In this document: positions 51,599-60,729 of the stretch, piece after piece
Numbering within the stretch: the stretch's first letter is position 1
How the letters are laid out: each line of letters starts with the position of its first letter
Source of the DNA: Roseinatronobacter sp. S2
GTDB lineage: Bacteria; Pseudomonadota; Alphaproteobacteria; Rhodobacterales; Rhodobacteraceae
Length of the DNA: 64,000 bases
Reading direction: 5' to 3'
Assembly (NCBI RefSeq): GCF_029581395.1
Contig: NZ_CP121113.1
Location: 3,415,921 to 3,479,920 of the forward strand
Translations under genes and position numbers: made by a program
The notes under the pieces: generated by a model
What the model saw: only the letters and a program-made list of their open reading frames with translations
The model's database searches: none
What the model was told of the DNA's origin: nothing

Positions 51599-52891
51599 AT
51601 GAGCATTCAATCTGGACTTGGAACTTCGACGCGGCGCAGGGTTCTGCAAGGCATGGGCGCGGGCGTTGCAGCACTTGCCGCGCCATCCATTCTGCGCGCG
51701 CAAAGTGCGGGCACCATCAAGATCGGGTTCATCACACCGGCGACCGGCCCGCTTGCACTTTTCGGTGAAACCGACGGCTTCACGGTTGAGCGTATCCGCG
51801 AGGCTCTGGGCGGGAAGCTGGAGACGGCAGCGGGAACCTATGATTTGCAGATCCTTGTGCGTGACGGGCAGTCTGACCCGAACCGGTCAGCGCAGGTGGC
51901 CGCAGACCTGATCCTGAATGACGAGGTGCATATGCTGTTGCCTGCCTCGACAACGGATATCATCAATCCGGCGGCGGATCAGGCAGAACTGTTCGGTGTG
52001 CCGTGTTTGTCGACGGCAGCGCCTTGGCAGGCTATCGTCTTTCCGCGTGGCGGGGCCGATCAGCCGTTTGACTGGACCTATCATTTCTTCTGGGGGCTGG
52101 ACGAGGCGCTTGCAACATTTGTCGGGCTTTGGAACAGTCTTGATACGAACCGCAAGGTCGGCATGTTGTTTCCGCAGAATGCCGATGGCGAAACCTGGGG
52201 CAGCACCGAATACGGGCTTCCTGTTCCGACGCAAGAGGCAGGTTTTGAAACGCGCATGCCGGGTTTCTTCCAGCCGCGGACGAATGACTTTTCTTCGATG
52301 ATATCCAATTTCCGGCAATTTGATGCGGATATCATCGGCGGTATCACCTATGTTGATGATCTGACCACCTTCGTGAACCAATGCGCACAGCAAGGGTATC
52401 GTCCAAAGGCGATAACGGTTGCCGCGGCCTTGCTGTTTCCTTCAGGCATCGAGGCATTGGGCGATTTGGGCGTGGGCATGTCGTCCGAGGTTTGGTGGAC
52501 ACCTGCCTTCCCGTTCCAGTCATCGCTGACCGGACAGACCAGCCGCGACGTGGCTGATGCATGGGAAGCTTCCACGCGGCGGCAATGGACGCAGCCGCTG
52601 GGTTATAGCCATGCCATATGGGAGGTGGCCATTGATGCGCTGCGCCGGTCTTCCAATCCGCTGGACCGCACGGCCAACCGCGATGCGCTGCGCGAAACGT
52701 CCATGCAGACGCTGGTCGGCCCGGTTGATTTCGGTTCAGGGCCACACCCGAACGTGTCCGCTACGCCGATTTTCGGGGGCCAGTGGGTGCGGGGTGAACA
52801 ATGGCCGTTCGAACTGAAGATTGTGGATAATTCGGTTAATCCGCTTTTTGAACCAGAGCAGGCAATGCAACCCCTGCCTTGGTCATCGTGA
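51599..52891 (+). CDS. Branched-chain-type ABC transporter solute-binding protein with Tat signal
   Basis: A 430-residue protein of the Peripla_BP_6 type. A twin-arginine signal is present (STRRRVLQGMGAGVAALAAP, cleaved near LRAQ), so the protein may be exported folded. The mature part starts IKIGFITPATGPLALFGETD and continues with LLPASTTDIINPAADQAELF and TYVDDLTTFVNQCAQQGYRP. This branch often binds aromatic acids and other non-amino-acid carboxylates. The start at 51599 follows GGGAGGATACGAA. Confidence 0.9.
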   Translation: MSIQSGLGTSTRRRVLQGMGAGVAALAAPSILRAQSAGTIKIGFITPATGPLALFGETDGFTVERIREALGGKLETAAGTYDLQILVRDGQSDPNRSAQVAADLILNDEVHMLLPASTTDIINPAADQAELFGVPCLSTAAPWQAIVFPRGGADQPFDWTYHFFWGLDEALATFVGLWNSLDTNRKVGMLFPQNADGETWGSTEYGLPVPTQEAGFETRMPGFFQPRTNDFSSMISNFRQFDADIIGGITYVDDLTTFVNQCAQQGYRPKAITVAAALLFPSGIEALGDLGVGMSSEVWWTPAFPFQSSLTGQTSRDVADAWEASTRRQWTQPLGYSHAIWEVAIDALRRSSNPLDRTANRDALRETSMQTLVGPVDFGSGPHPNVSATPIFGGQWVRGEQWPFELKIVDNSVNPLFEPEQAMQPLPWSS

Positions 52892-52903
52892 GCGCCACAG
52901 TTC

Positions 52904-53641
52904 ATGCAACATAAACAAGACGAAGCGCCCCTGTTGTCGGCGCGTGGCCTAAGCAAATCCTTCGGCGCTGTCAGGGTTCTGCACAACGTGGATTTCGAAG
53001 CCCGTGCTGGCGAAGTGCTGGGTATACTTGGTCCGAACGGTGCGGGCAAGACGACGCTGTTCAACCTGATCAGCGGGGATATCCGCGATTATGGGGGCGA
53101 TATTCGTTTCGGGGGCCAGCCATTGGCTGGCCCCCCGTTTGAACGCTGCCGACAGGGCATTGGCAGGACGTATCAGATTCCGCTTCCCTACGGGGCGATG
53201 ACAACCTTTGAGAATTTGCTTGTTGCCGCAAGTTTCGGAGGCGGCATGTCAGAGGCTGAAAGCTACGACCATTGCGCCATGATTCTGGAAGATTGCGATC
53301 TGATGCGGCGCGCCAATGTGAACGCGGGCATGCTGACCTTGCTGGACCGAAAGCGCCTTGAACTGGCGCGGGCGCTGGCATCAAAGCCACGGCTGCTGCT
53401 GCTGGACGAAATTGCCGGGGGACTGACCGAGGAAGAGGGCAAGGACCTTGTGGCCCTGATCGGGCGCATCCGTGACAGCGGTATTACAATCATCTGGATC
53501 GAGCATGTTCTGCACGCGCTTTTTGCCGTGGCCGACAGGCTTCTGGTGCTCAATTTCGGGGAAAAGATTGCCGAGGGGCTGCCTGCACAGGTGATTGAGA
53601 ACCCAGAGGTCAAACGCGTCTATATGGGGGTCGAGGCATGA
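52904..53641 (+). CDS. ABC transporter ATP-binding protein (LivG-like)
   Basis: A 245-residue ATPase. Walker A is GPNGAGKT (residues 43-50), followed by the Q loop RTYQIPLPYGAMTTFENLLV, a divergent signature LTLLDRKRLELARALASKP in place of LSxGQ, and Walker B LLLLDEIAGGLTEEEG. It pairs with the LivF-like protein whose start overlaps its stop (ATGA at 53638-53641). The lack of a clear LSGGQ motif is notable but also seen in some LivG relatives (LxxxxxKRLELARAL). Confidence 0.92.
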   Translation: MQHKQDEAPLLSARGLSKSFGAVRVLHNVDFEARAGEVLGILGPNGAGKTTLFNLISGDIRDYGGDIRFGGQPLAGPPFERCRQGIGRTYQIPLPYGAMTTFENLLVAASFGGGMSEAESYDHCAMILEDCDLMRRANVNAGMLTLLDRKRLELARALASKPRLLLLDEIAGGLTEEEGKDLVALIGRIRDSGITIIWIEHVLHALFAVADRLLVLNFGEKIAEGLPAQVIENPEVKRVYMGVEA

Positions 53642-54363
53642 GTGCGCTTTTGTCAACGCATGATCTGATTGCCGGATATGGTGATATGCGCGCCCTGCAC
53701 GGGGTCGAGATTTCTGTTTCCGCAGGCGAGACAGTCGCCCTGATCGGTGCGAATGGAGCAGGGAAGTCAACGCTTCTTAAGGCGATCATGGGGGTTTTGC
53801 CCGTCGCGCAAGGGATGATCAGGCTTGATGGCAAGGCGGTCGGGGGCCAAAGTCCGCACCTTATGGTCAAGGCGGGCGTTGCCATTGTTCCCGAGGGGCG
53901 ACGGCTGTTCGTTGGCATGAGCGTGGAAGAAAACCTGCGCATCGCGATTGAACATGCCGCCGAACCCATGGGCGAGCCGTGGACATTGGAGCGTGTTTTC
54001 GCGTTGTTTCCCATCTTGCGCGAAAAGGCCAGAACGCTGGTCGAGAACCTGTCCGGGGGCCAGCAGCAGATGGTGTCCATCGGGCGCTCGTTGCTGGTGC
54101 AGCCGCGGGTGCTGCTGTGTGATGAAATCAGCCTGGGGCTGGCCCCCAAGGTCGTGCGCGAGATTTATGCGGCACTGCCGGAGATTTCCGCAGGGGGTGT
54201 GGCACTGGTTCTGGTCGAACAGGATGTAGGGCTGGCGCAGCGCGCATCCCAACGCCTTTACTGCATGCTTGAAGGACGCATTACGCTTCAGGGTGCGTCC
54301 AGTGACATTACCCGCGAGCAGATCTCGGCGGCCTATTTTGGAGCAACTCATGTATTGGATTGA
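53638..54363 (+). CDS. ABC transporter ATP-binding protein (LivF-like)
   Basis: A 241-residue ATPase with Walker A GANGAGKS (residues 37-44), PEGRRLFVGMSVEENLRIAI, signature NLSGGQQQMVSIGRSLLVQP and Walker B VLLCDEISLGLAPKV. It starts inside the LivG stop codon and overlaps the LivH start at 54350, so the genes are translationally coupled. It supplies the second ATP-binding site of the importer. Confidence 0.93.
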   Translation: MSALLSTHDLIAGYGDMRALHGVEISVSAGETVALIGANGAGKSTLLKAIMGVLPVAQGMIRLDGKAVGGQSPHLMVKAGVAIVPEGRRLFVGMSVEENLRIAIEHAAEPMGEPWTLERVFALFPILREKARTLVENLSGGQQQMVSIGRSLLVQPRVLLCDEISLGLAPKVVREIYAALPEISAGGVALVLVEQDVGLAQRASQRLYCMLEGRITLQGASSDITREQISAAYFGATHVLD

Positions 54364-55210
54364 CGGTATCGTTCAGGGCATTCTTCTTGGCGGGCTATAT
54401 GCGCAATACGCCCTTGGAATGGCGCTGATGTTCGGGGTGATGAAGATTGTCAATGTCACGCATGGCGATCTGGTGATCCTGCTTGCGCTTATCGGTATTT
54501 CGCTTGCCGACCTGACGGGTCTTGGCCCATGGAGTATTCTGGCAACACTGGTTCCCATCGGTGCGGCGATTGGCTGGATTTTGCAGCGTGCGTTGCTCAA
54601 TCGGGTGGTAGGGGATGACCCTTTGCCGTCGCTTATCGCAACATTCGGGCTGTCAATCGCGCTACAGAATGCAATGTTGCAGATCTGGTCTGCTGATACG
54701 CGGTCGCTTTCGGGGGGCGCGATCCAGCAGGCTTCTATTCCCATAGGATCGCTTTATATCGGTGTGCTGCCGTTGATTGTGCTGATCTGCGCAACTGTTC
54801 TGACGGCGGGCATGGCCTTTTTGATGCATTATACGCGCTTTGGCCGCGCGTTGCGCGCTGCCTCTGCTGATGTCGAAGCAGCGGCGATGATGGGGGTAAA
54901 CCCGAAACGGGTTTATGCCCTTGCTACGGCCATCGCGGTCGGGATTCTGGGCTTTGCCGCCGCCTTTCAGGCGATGCGCGCGACCGTTGCGCCATCTGAC
55001 GGACCTTTCCAGCTGATTTATGCTTTTGAGGCTGTGATAATCGGCGGGCTTGGCTCGATCTGGGGTGCTTTCACGGGGGCGATGATCCTTGGCATCAGCC
55101 AATCCATCGGGTTCCGTATCAATCCGGGCCTTGGCATTCTTGCCGGACATCTGGTGTTCCTGGCGGTGCTGGCGGTGCGCCCGCAGGGCATTTTCAAACG
55201 CAAATCCTGA
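54350..55210 (+). CDS. ABC transporter permease (LivH-like)
   Basis: A 286-residue membrane protein with about eight helices, starting MYWIDGIVQGILLGGLYAQY. The Liv-type core motif is present (ALRAASADVEAAAMMGVNPK), with VIIGGLGSIWGAFTGAMILG near the end. The start at 54350 has GGAGC upstream and lies within the livF 3' end. It forms the channel with LivM. Confidence 0.93.
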   Translation: MYWIDGIVQGILLGGLYAQYALGMALMFGVMKIVNVTHGDLVILLALIGISLADLTGLGPWSILATLVPIGAAIGWILQRALLNRVVGDDPLPSLIATFGLSIALQNAMLQIWSADTRSLSGGAIQQASIPIGSLYIGVLPLIVLICATVLTAGMAFLMHYTRFGRALRAASADVEAAAMMGVNPKRVYALATAIAVGILGFAAAFQAMRATVAPSDGPFQLIYAFEAVIIGGLGSIWGAFTGAMILGISQSIGFRINPGLGILAGHLVFLAVLAVRPQGIFKRKS

Positions 55211-55218
55211 GGTTCAGC

Positions 55219-56223
55219 ATGTCAAAATACCAAGTCATCCGCATGACCCTGTCGGGGCGCATCGCGTGGGTTATCTTTGCGGCTGCGCTGATCTGCATCA
55301 TCTCGATGCCATGGTGGGCATCGCAAGGATTGATCCGTGATGTTGTGACGCTGGCCTGCTATATTGCCGTTGCGCAGATGTGGAACATGCTGGCCGGGTA
55401 TGGCGGGCTGGTGTCTGTGGGACAGCAGGCATTTGTGGGCGTGGCGGCCTATGCCATGTTCGTGCTGGCCCAGACCTATGGGATCAATCCCTACAGTGCG
55501 GTTTTCATAAGTCTGCTTGCACCAGCAGTGCTGGCCGTGCCGATCTATTTTTTGCTGCACCGGCTGGAAGGGCCATATTTCGCCATCGGCACCTGGGTTG
55601 TTGCTGAAGCCTTGCGACTTCTGGCCACAAATATGCCCATGCTGAACGGCGGCGCAGGCATGAGTCTGCGGGTCATGACACAGTTCTCGGTCCACGAACG
55701 CGCCATTGCATCATCCCTTTTGGCTGCGCTCTTGTTGCTTGTGACATTGGGCGGCAGCTATCTGGTATTGCGCAGCCGCTACGGGATCGCGATGACCGCG
55801 ATGCGTGACAATCCCGCTGCGGCGGCCAGTCAGGGCGTCAATGTTCACCGGTTGCGGTTCTATCTGTTCGTTGCGGCCGCAGTCGGGTCGGGTTTCGCGG
55901 GTGCGGTCTACTTCATGGCACAACTGCGCATCACACCGCCGTCAGCCTTCGGCATGAACTGGGCCAATCTGGCGATTTTCATTGTCATGGTGGGGGGCAT
56001 CGGCAGCCTTGAGGGGGTGTTGATCGGTGCGGTTATCTTCTTCTTTGCCGAACGCTGGTTTGGCGAATATGGCGCAAGCTATCTGATCGTTCTGGGTCTG
56101 ATGACACTGGCCTGCGCGCTGTATTTCAGGGGTGGTCTGTGGGGGTTCTATAGCCGCCATTTCAACGCGCCATGGTTTCCGACCAGACGCCATCTTGTCC
56201 GCAACGAGGGAGAGGTGAAATGA
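55219..56223 (+). CDS. ABC transporter permease (LivM-like)
   Basis: A 334-residue membrane protein. It shows YIAVAQMWNMLAGYGGLVSV, then GQQAFVGVAAYAMFVLAQTY, the loop MTAMRDNPAAAASQGVNVHR, and GGIGSLEGVLIGAVIFFFAE. These are standard LivM features. It starts 8 bases after livH, and its stop overlaps the next gene (ATGA at 56220-56223). Confidence 0.93.
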   Translation: MSKYQVIRMTLSGRIAWVIFAAALICIISMPWWASQGLIRDVVTLACYIAVAQMWNMLAGYGGLVSVGQQAFVGVAAYAMFVLAQTYGINPYSAVFISLLAPAVLAVPIYFLLHRLEGPYFAIGTWVVAEALRLLATNMPMLNGGAGMSLRVMTQFSVHERAIASSLLAALLLLVTLGGSYLVLRSRYGIAMTAMRDNPAAAASQGVNVHRLRFYLFVAAAVGSGFAGAVYFMAQLRITPPSAFGMNWANLAIFIVMVGGIGSLEGVLIGAVIFFFAERWFGEYGASYLIVLGLMTLACALYFRGGLWGFYSRHFNAPWFPTRRHLVRNEGEVK

Positions 56224-57233
56224 AGGCGCTTATTTTTGACGGGTTTGGCAAACCGCTACGGTCTGGTGTCTGCCCTGATCCAGTGCCCGCACGCGACGAG
56301 GTTGTTCTGAAGATCTGCCGCTGCGGAATTTGCGGCAGCGATCTGCACATGACCGAAGACCCGGTTTTCGACCTTCAACCAGGCGCGGTGATCGGGCATG
56401 AATTCGCCGGAGAAGTGGTCGAGACTGGCGCAGATGTCCAAAATTTGCGCGTGGGCGATCTTGTCGCGGCCGCCCCGTTGCGTGGGTGCGGGATATGCGC
56501 CGCCTGTCGCGCAGGCTCGCCCGCATGGTGCGAGAATGGCATGACGCTTATTGGCGGCGGGTATGGACAATACGCAGCCCTCGCCGACCATCAGTTACGG
56601 AAATTGCCTGATGGCATCTCACTGGCGGATGGCGCATTGGCAGAGCCCTTGGCCGTTGCATTGCATGGGGTGCTGCGGTCCGGGCTGAAACCGGGCGCGC
56701 GGGTGCTTGTCGTGGGGGCCGGGGCAATCGGGCTGGCGGTCGTATACTGGGCGCGGCGGATGGGCGCGCGCACGATTGTCGCGGCGGACCTGAATGATTT
56801 TCAGCGTGATCGCGCCGCAGATCTGGGGGCCACGGGGTTTGTCACATCAGGGCCGGATATGGCGCAGCGTGTGGCCGAGGCCTGTGGCGGGCCGCCTGAT
56901 ATTGTCTTTGAATGTGTTGGCAAGGTAGGGCTGATCGATCATTGCATCGATCTGGTGCGTCCGCAGGGAACAGTTTGTGTGTTGGGGCTGTGCACCGGGA
57001 CCGACAAGTTGGATAGTTTCCGCGCCATTTCGAAAGAGGTGACGGTGGTTATGTCAGTGTTCTTTGATATGCATGAATTCGCCACGGCCATCGATGCGCT
57101 GGACGCGGGGCGGTATGCCCCACAAGCGCTGGTATCCGATGTCGTAGGGCTGTCCGAAGCGCCTGCGGCATTCGAGGCACTGCGCCAGCGTACAACACAA
57201 TGCAAGGTACTGATTGATCCGTTTGCAGATTGA
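56220..57233 (+). CDS. Zinc-dependent alcohol dehydrogenase (MDR family)
   Basis: A 337-residue medium-chain dehydrogenase. Catalytic zinc ligands are in CRCGICGSDLHMTEDP and IGHEFAGEVVETGADV. The structural zinc region CGICAACRAGSPAWCEN carries the four Cys. The NAD motif is VLVVGAGAIGLAVVYWARRM. It oxidises an alcohol or polyol. The start at 56220 has GGGAGAGGTGAA and overlaps livM. As the last gene of the cupin/Liv operon, it likely feeds a ketone to, or handles a product of, the cupin pathway. Confidence 0.92.
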   Translation: MKALIFDGFGKPLRSGVCPDPVPARDEVVLKICRCGICGSDLHMTEDPVFDLQPGAVIGHEFAGEVVETGADVQNLRVGDLVAAAPLRGCGICAACRAGSPAWCENGMTLIGGGYGQYAALADHQLRKLPDGISLADGALAEPLAVALHGVLRSGLKPGARVLVVGAGAIGLAVVYWARRMGARTIVAADLNDFQRDRAADLGATGFVTSGPDMAQRVAEACGGPPDIVFECVGKVGLIDHCIDLVRPQGTVCVLGLCTGTDKLDSFRAISKEVTVVMSVFFDMHEFATAIDALDAGRYAPQALVSDVVGLSEAPAAFEALRQRTTQCKVLIDPFAD

Positions 57234-57293
57234 AACAATATGAGCGCAGTTGATAGATTATGTCGGTGCGAACTTTTGCCGAATAAAGTGATC

Positions 57294-57503
57294 TGTGAGG
57301 CAGTCGTGGCTGTGGTTGTTTCTGTCAGTGGCTGCGAGATTGACACGGGCAAAGAACGTGCAAGGCTGGCGCGATCACTGGCCAAGTTCAAACGACCCAA
57401 ACAGGTATTCGTGATCGCGGACCTCCCTCGCAATGCGATGGGGAAAGTACAAAAAGCACTGCTCCGGCAGCAATACAACGATGTATTCACGGCCTTAATG
57501 TGA
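57294..57503 (+). pseudogene. C-terminal remnant of an AMP-forming acyl-CoA synthetase
   Basis: The frame gives EAVVAVVVSVSGCEID, then LAKFKRPKQVFVIADLPRNA and MGKVQKALLRQQY, the extreme C-terminus of malonyl/methylmalonyl-CoA synthetase-type ligases, including the catalytic Lys in GKVQK. The first 400 or so residues are missing and upstream DNA is unrelated. The 57504-57638 gap contains nothing else visible. Confidence 0.75.
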
Positions 57504-57638
57504 ACACCCTGATCGAAACGGCATTATGCCTGCCACGAGACAAACAGGGTCAGACTCAGCGTCAATCTGCATGAGACGCGGTGGCGGGGCAAAGGACAAG
57601 TGGCGGGCCGGAAAGAGCACAAAATGCCACAAGCACAT

Positions 57639-58277
57639 TCATATTCTGACTGCGCGTTGCCGTGCGCTGGTTATGTGCGCCAGAAGGGCGTTTTCCGCAG
57701 CTTCCGGACTTCGGCTTTCGATGGCCGTGATGATTGCCAGATGTTCATCCATGACTGAGACGGCAAGTTCAGGCAGCATTCTGGTATCTTCGTTCCGGAT
57801 AAGCCGGACTTTGATTGCATTGGTGCGGTAGATTGTCCTGATCAGGTCATTGTCCAGCATGTCGATCATCCTGTCGTGGAAATCCCAGTCGATTCGCTGC
57901 GCGTTCGCCAGAATATCCGGGGTAATGCCTGAAGCGGCTGCTGCGCGCGCCGCTTCATGATCAGCACGAAGTGTTGCAATCTCCTCATCTGAAACGACGG
58001 CTACGAAGTGGCGCACCGCTTCGCGTTCAAGGATGATGCGCAACTGAAATGCATTGCGGATCAGTTCCATATCGACATGCAGGACCTGCAGCCCGCGTTG
58101 GGCCACGGTCCGGATCAGGCCATCCGCTTCCAGCCGGGGGATCATTTCGCGCACGGCGCCAAGGCTCATGCCGGTCAGGGCAACAAGTTCCCGTTGTGAA
58201 ATGAACTGGCCCGGCGAAATCTGACGGGAGAGCAGGTTTTCTGTGAAGGCATCATAGGCCAGTTCCCTTTGCTTCAT
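57639..58277 (-). CDS. GntR-family regulator (FCD type)
   Basis: A 212-residue regulator. The winged HTH is ISPGQFISQRELVALTGMSL, then GAVREMIPRLEADGLIRTVA. The FCD ligand domain has FQLRIILEREAVRHFVAVVS and metal-ligand-type residues Asp, His and His (WDFHDRMIDML, VSVMDEHLAIITAI). FCD regulators sense organic acids. It lies 28 bases beyond the DHDPS-like gene on the same strand, so it is likely co-transcribed with it and controls the divergent TRAP operon. Confidence 0.92.
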   Translation of the reverse strand: MKQRELAYDAFTENLLSRQISPGQFISQRELVALTGMSLGAVREMIPRLEADGLIRTVAQRGLQVLHVDMELIRNAFQLRIILEREAVRHFVAVVSDEEIATLRADHEAARAAAASGITPDILANAQRIDWDFHDRMIDMLDNDLIRTIYRTNAIKVRLIRNEDTRMLPELAVSVMDEHLAIITAIESRSPEAAENALLAHITSARQRAVRI

Positions 58278-58305
58278 AATGTCCGCCCCCCTTGTTTGTT
58301 GTCGT

Positions 58306-59223
58306 TCAGCCCTTCAGGGACCTTACAGTAGCAAGTAAGCTTGCGACCAGTGCAGAATCCGCCTGTTCCAGCGGCGGCCTTGTGGTGGCCCAGCCCGGGT
58401 CGTCATGCAGTCCGCCGACCAGTGCCTTGACCAACGGCGTAACCGGGGCCGAAACCACGCGGTCCACAAGAGCGTCCATATCAGGGTCGGCCATGCCGGT
58501 GCGGATCAGGTTGTCAACACGGGCGGGCAGCAGGTTGCCCATGCCGCTGATCGCACCTGCACCGCCAAGGGGGGCCGCGCGGGCAAGCAGCCGTTCATCC
58601 CCGATCAGGATGGCCAGATCGTCCATTGGCAGCAAGCTTGCCGTATGCTCCCAGTCACCGGCGCTGTCCTTGACCCCGAAAATCGTATCACTGAACCTGT
58701 CCTTCAACTGGCGTATCAAAGGCGCATCAAAAGCCACGCCTGTCACCTGCGGAATATGATAGAGAATGATCTGCATGTCGCGTTTTGTTGTGCTGATCAG
58801 CTGTGTGACCCATGCACCCAGCCCCGCCTGCGAAACGCCCTTGAAGTAGAAAGGCGGCGCCAGAAGCATGCGGTCCACGCCCTTGGCCTGCGCTGCGGCG
58901 ATCTGCGCGCTGGCCGTTTCGATGTCGGGGGCAACAATCGCGGCCGTAATCCTGGCCGCCGGCACACCGGCGTCCAGCACGGCATCCAACAGACAGGCCC
59001 GGTCGGACGTTCCAAGCGATGACCCTTCGCCAGTGGTGCCGAAAAGCGTTACGCCGTTCAGCCCTTCCTGCATCAGAAACGCAGCATGAGCGGTCGCGCG
59101 GGCGGTATCGATGGTGCCATCTGTGCAAAAGGGCGTCACCATTGCAGCGGACAAACCAAAAAGATGGGCACGAGGGGCGCTGTGCGCCACTTTGGGCTTT
59201 GGCGCAGCTGAACTGAAGGGCAT
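58306..59223 (-). CDS. Dihydrodipicolinate synthase-family aldolase/lyase
   Basis: A 305-residue class I Schiff-base TIM barrel. Motifs are VTLFGTTGEGSSLGTSDRAC, YHIPQVTGVAFD with the catalytic Tyr, and the Schiff-base Lys in IFGVKDSAGDW. True DapA is unlikely in this context. Members next to TRAP and sugar-acid genes act as 2-keto-3-deoxy acid aldolases or related lyases that yield pyruvate. The start at 59223 has AGGAATCC upstream. An alternative ATG at 59256 has no ribosome binding site. Confidence 0.9.
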   Translation of the reverse strand: MPFSSAAPKPKVAHSAPRAHLFGLSAAMVTPFCTDGTIDTARATAHAAFLMQEGLNGVTLFGTTGEGSSLGTSDRACLLDAVLDAGVPAARITAAIVAPDIETASAQIAAAQAKGVDRMLLAPPFYFKGVSQAGLGAWVTQLISTTKRDMQIILYHIPQVTGVAFDAPLIRQLKDRFSDTIFGVKDSAGDWEHTASLLPMDDLAILIGDERLLARAAPLGGAGAISGMGNLLPARVDNLIRTGMADPDMDALVDRVVSAPVTPLVKALVGGLHDDPGWATTRPPLEQADSALVASLLATVRSLKG

Positions 59224-59279
59224 GGTCAGGATTCCTGTTTGAACATTCACTGACATGTTAGCGTATTGACATTGACTGT

Positions 59280-59295
59280 TCAACTGATACGTTGA
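59280..59295. promoter_or_regulatory. Candidate GntR operator between the divergent genes
   Basis: TCAACTGATACGTTGA has 5-base arms around a 6-base spacer and lies 27 bases before the FAD dehydrogenase start, in the 99-base divergent gap. Related text (CATGTTAGCGTATTGACATTGA) is next to it. Assignment to the GntR protein is by position only. Confidence 0.4.
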
Positions 59296-59322
59296 TGCTA
59301 TTCCATGAGGAGGGAGGCAGGG

Positions 59323-60729
59323 ATGAACGTCGGACTTGAGGCGGCACCGTCACTACAGGCGTTTCTTATGGCTTTGCCAGAAAGCGTCCGGTCCACACGT
59401 GTTGACCCTGTACCAGTGCGAAATCAGAATGACTGGTCTGCGCTGGCGGCTGAAACACCCGCCGCGTTGTTCTGTCCACGCACGACAGAAGATGTTGCGG
59501 CGCTTCTTCACGCGGCCGACACGCACAGGATTTCTGTTGTGCCCCAAGGTGGTTTGACTGGTCTGTGCGGCGGGGCACGCCCTATATCATCAGGAATTGC
59601 GCTTTCACTTGAAAAGATGGTCGGTGTCGAGGAAATTGATCCTTCCTCTGCAACGATGACAGTTCTGGCCGGAACCCCGCTGGAAGTGGTGCAGAACGCT
59701 GCCGCCGCGGCAGGTCTGTATTTCCCCCTGGACCTTGGGGCGCGGGGATCGTGCGCAATCGGCGGTAATGCCAGCACCAACGCGGGCGGGAACAGGGTAA
59801 TCCGCTACGGCCTGATGCGCGATCTTGTGCTGGGGCTTGAAGCGGTGCTGCCTGATGGAACGATAATAGACGCCACCACCAAGCTGATCAAAAACAACAC
59901 TGGATTCGACCTGCGCCAGCTGTTCATCGGGTCCGAAGGCACGCTTGGGGTCATCACCCGGCTTGTGCTGCGGTTGGCGCCAGCACCCGGCTGCACCCAT
60001 GCGGCGCTTTGCGGGATGGGGGATTATGCGTCTGTTCTGCGTCTGCTGGAAGGGGCGCGGCGCAAACTGGGGCCGACATTGTCCGCGTTTGAAGTGATGT
60101 GGCCTGATTACTGGAAGGTTGCCTGCGAAGTGCCGGGGGTACGCAGCCCTTTGACGCAGCCGCATGCTTTCCGTGTTCTGATTGAGGCGCAGGGCACGGA
60201 TGAGGCCGTCGACGGCGCGCGTTTCACGGCCTTTCTTGAAGAAATGTTCGACGGCGAGGTGCTGGAGGACGCAGTTTTGTCCCAAAGCCTTGCAGACATC
60301 AAGGCGTTCTGGGGCGTGCGCGATGCATGTTCAGAGTTCAAGCAGACCCTAGGGCCGCATCTGGCCTATGATGTCGGATTGCCGACCAGACAAGCGGATG
60401 AATTCGCGAAGGCATGCGCGTCTGCCATCGCAAAGGCCGTGCCGGGCAGCAAGTCTGTCTTTTATGGTCATGTCGCGGACGGGAACCTGCATCTGCTGGC
60501 TTGGCTACCCGGTGCCCATGATCAGCCCGCCAAGGCATTCGACACCGCCGTCTATACCACTGTGCGGGAGTTTGGTGGTTCCGTTTCAGCGGAACACGGC
60601 ATTGGAACAACCAAGAAGCCGTATCTTGAATATTCGCGCACTGTGCAGGAAATCGCGCTGATGCGCCGGATCAAGACCGCACTGGACCCGAATGGTATCC
60701 TCAACCCTGGCAAGGTGATCGACGTATGA
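59323..60729 (+). CDS. FAD-linked D-2-hydroxyacid dehydrogenase (GlcD/DLD family)
   Basis: A 468-residue flavoprotein. The FAD domain shows VVPQGGLTGLCGGARPISSG, AIGGNASTNAGGNRVIRYGL and LFIGSEGTLGVITRLVL. The C-terminal domain has YGHVADGNLHLL and SAEHGIGTTKKPYLEYSRTV, ending LDPNGILNPGKVI. It oxidises D-2-hydroxy acids to 2-oxo acids, passing electrons to a quinone or cytochrome. The start at 59323 is preceded by GGAGGGAGGCAGGG. Its stop overlaps the DctQ start (ATGATGA), so oxidation and uptake are coupled. Confidence 0.92.
   Translation: MNVGLEAAPSLQAFLMALPESVRSTRVDPVPVRNQNDWSALAAETPAALFCPRTTEDVAALLHAADTHRISVVPQGGLTGLCGGARPISSGIALSLEKMVGVEEIDPSSATMTVLAGTPLEVVQNAAAAAGLYFPLDLGARGSCAIGGNASTNAGGNRVIRYGLMRDLVLGLEAVLPDGTIIDATTKLIKNNTGFDLRQLFIGSEGTLGVITRLVLRLAPAPGCTHAALCGMGDYASVLRLLEGARRKLGPTLSAFEVMWPDYWKVACEVPGVRSPLTQPHAFRVLIEAQGTDEAVDGARFTAFLEEMFDGEVLEDAVLSQSLADIKAFWGVRDACSEFKQTLGPHLAYDVGLPTRQADEFAKACASAIAKAVPGSKSVFYGHVADGNLHLLAWLPGAHDQPAKAFDTAVYTTVREFGGSVSAEHGIGTTKKPYLEYSRTVQEIALMRRIKTALDPNGILNPGKVIDV

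Noticed and set aside
58306..59223. Reading the Schiff-base aldolase as dapA of lysine biosynthesis
   Set aside because: It is embedded in a GntR/TRAP/D-hydroxyacid dehydrogenase locus and carries a long N-terminal leader unlike DapA.
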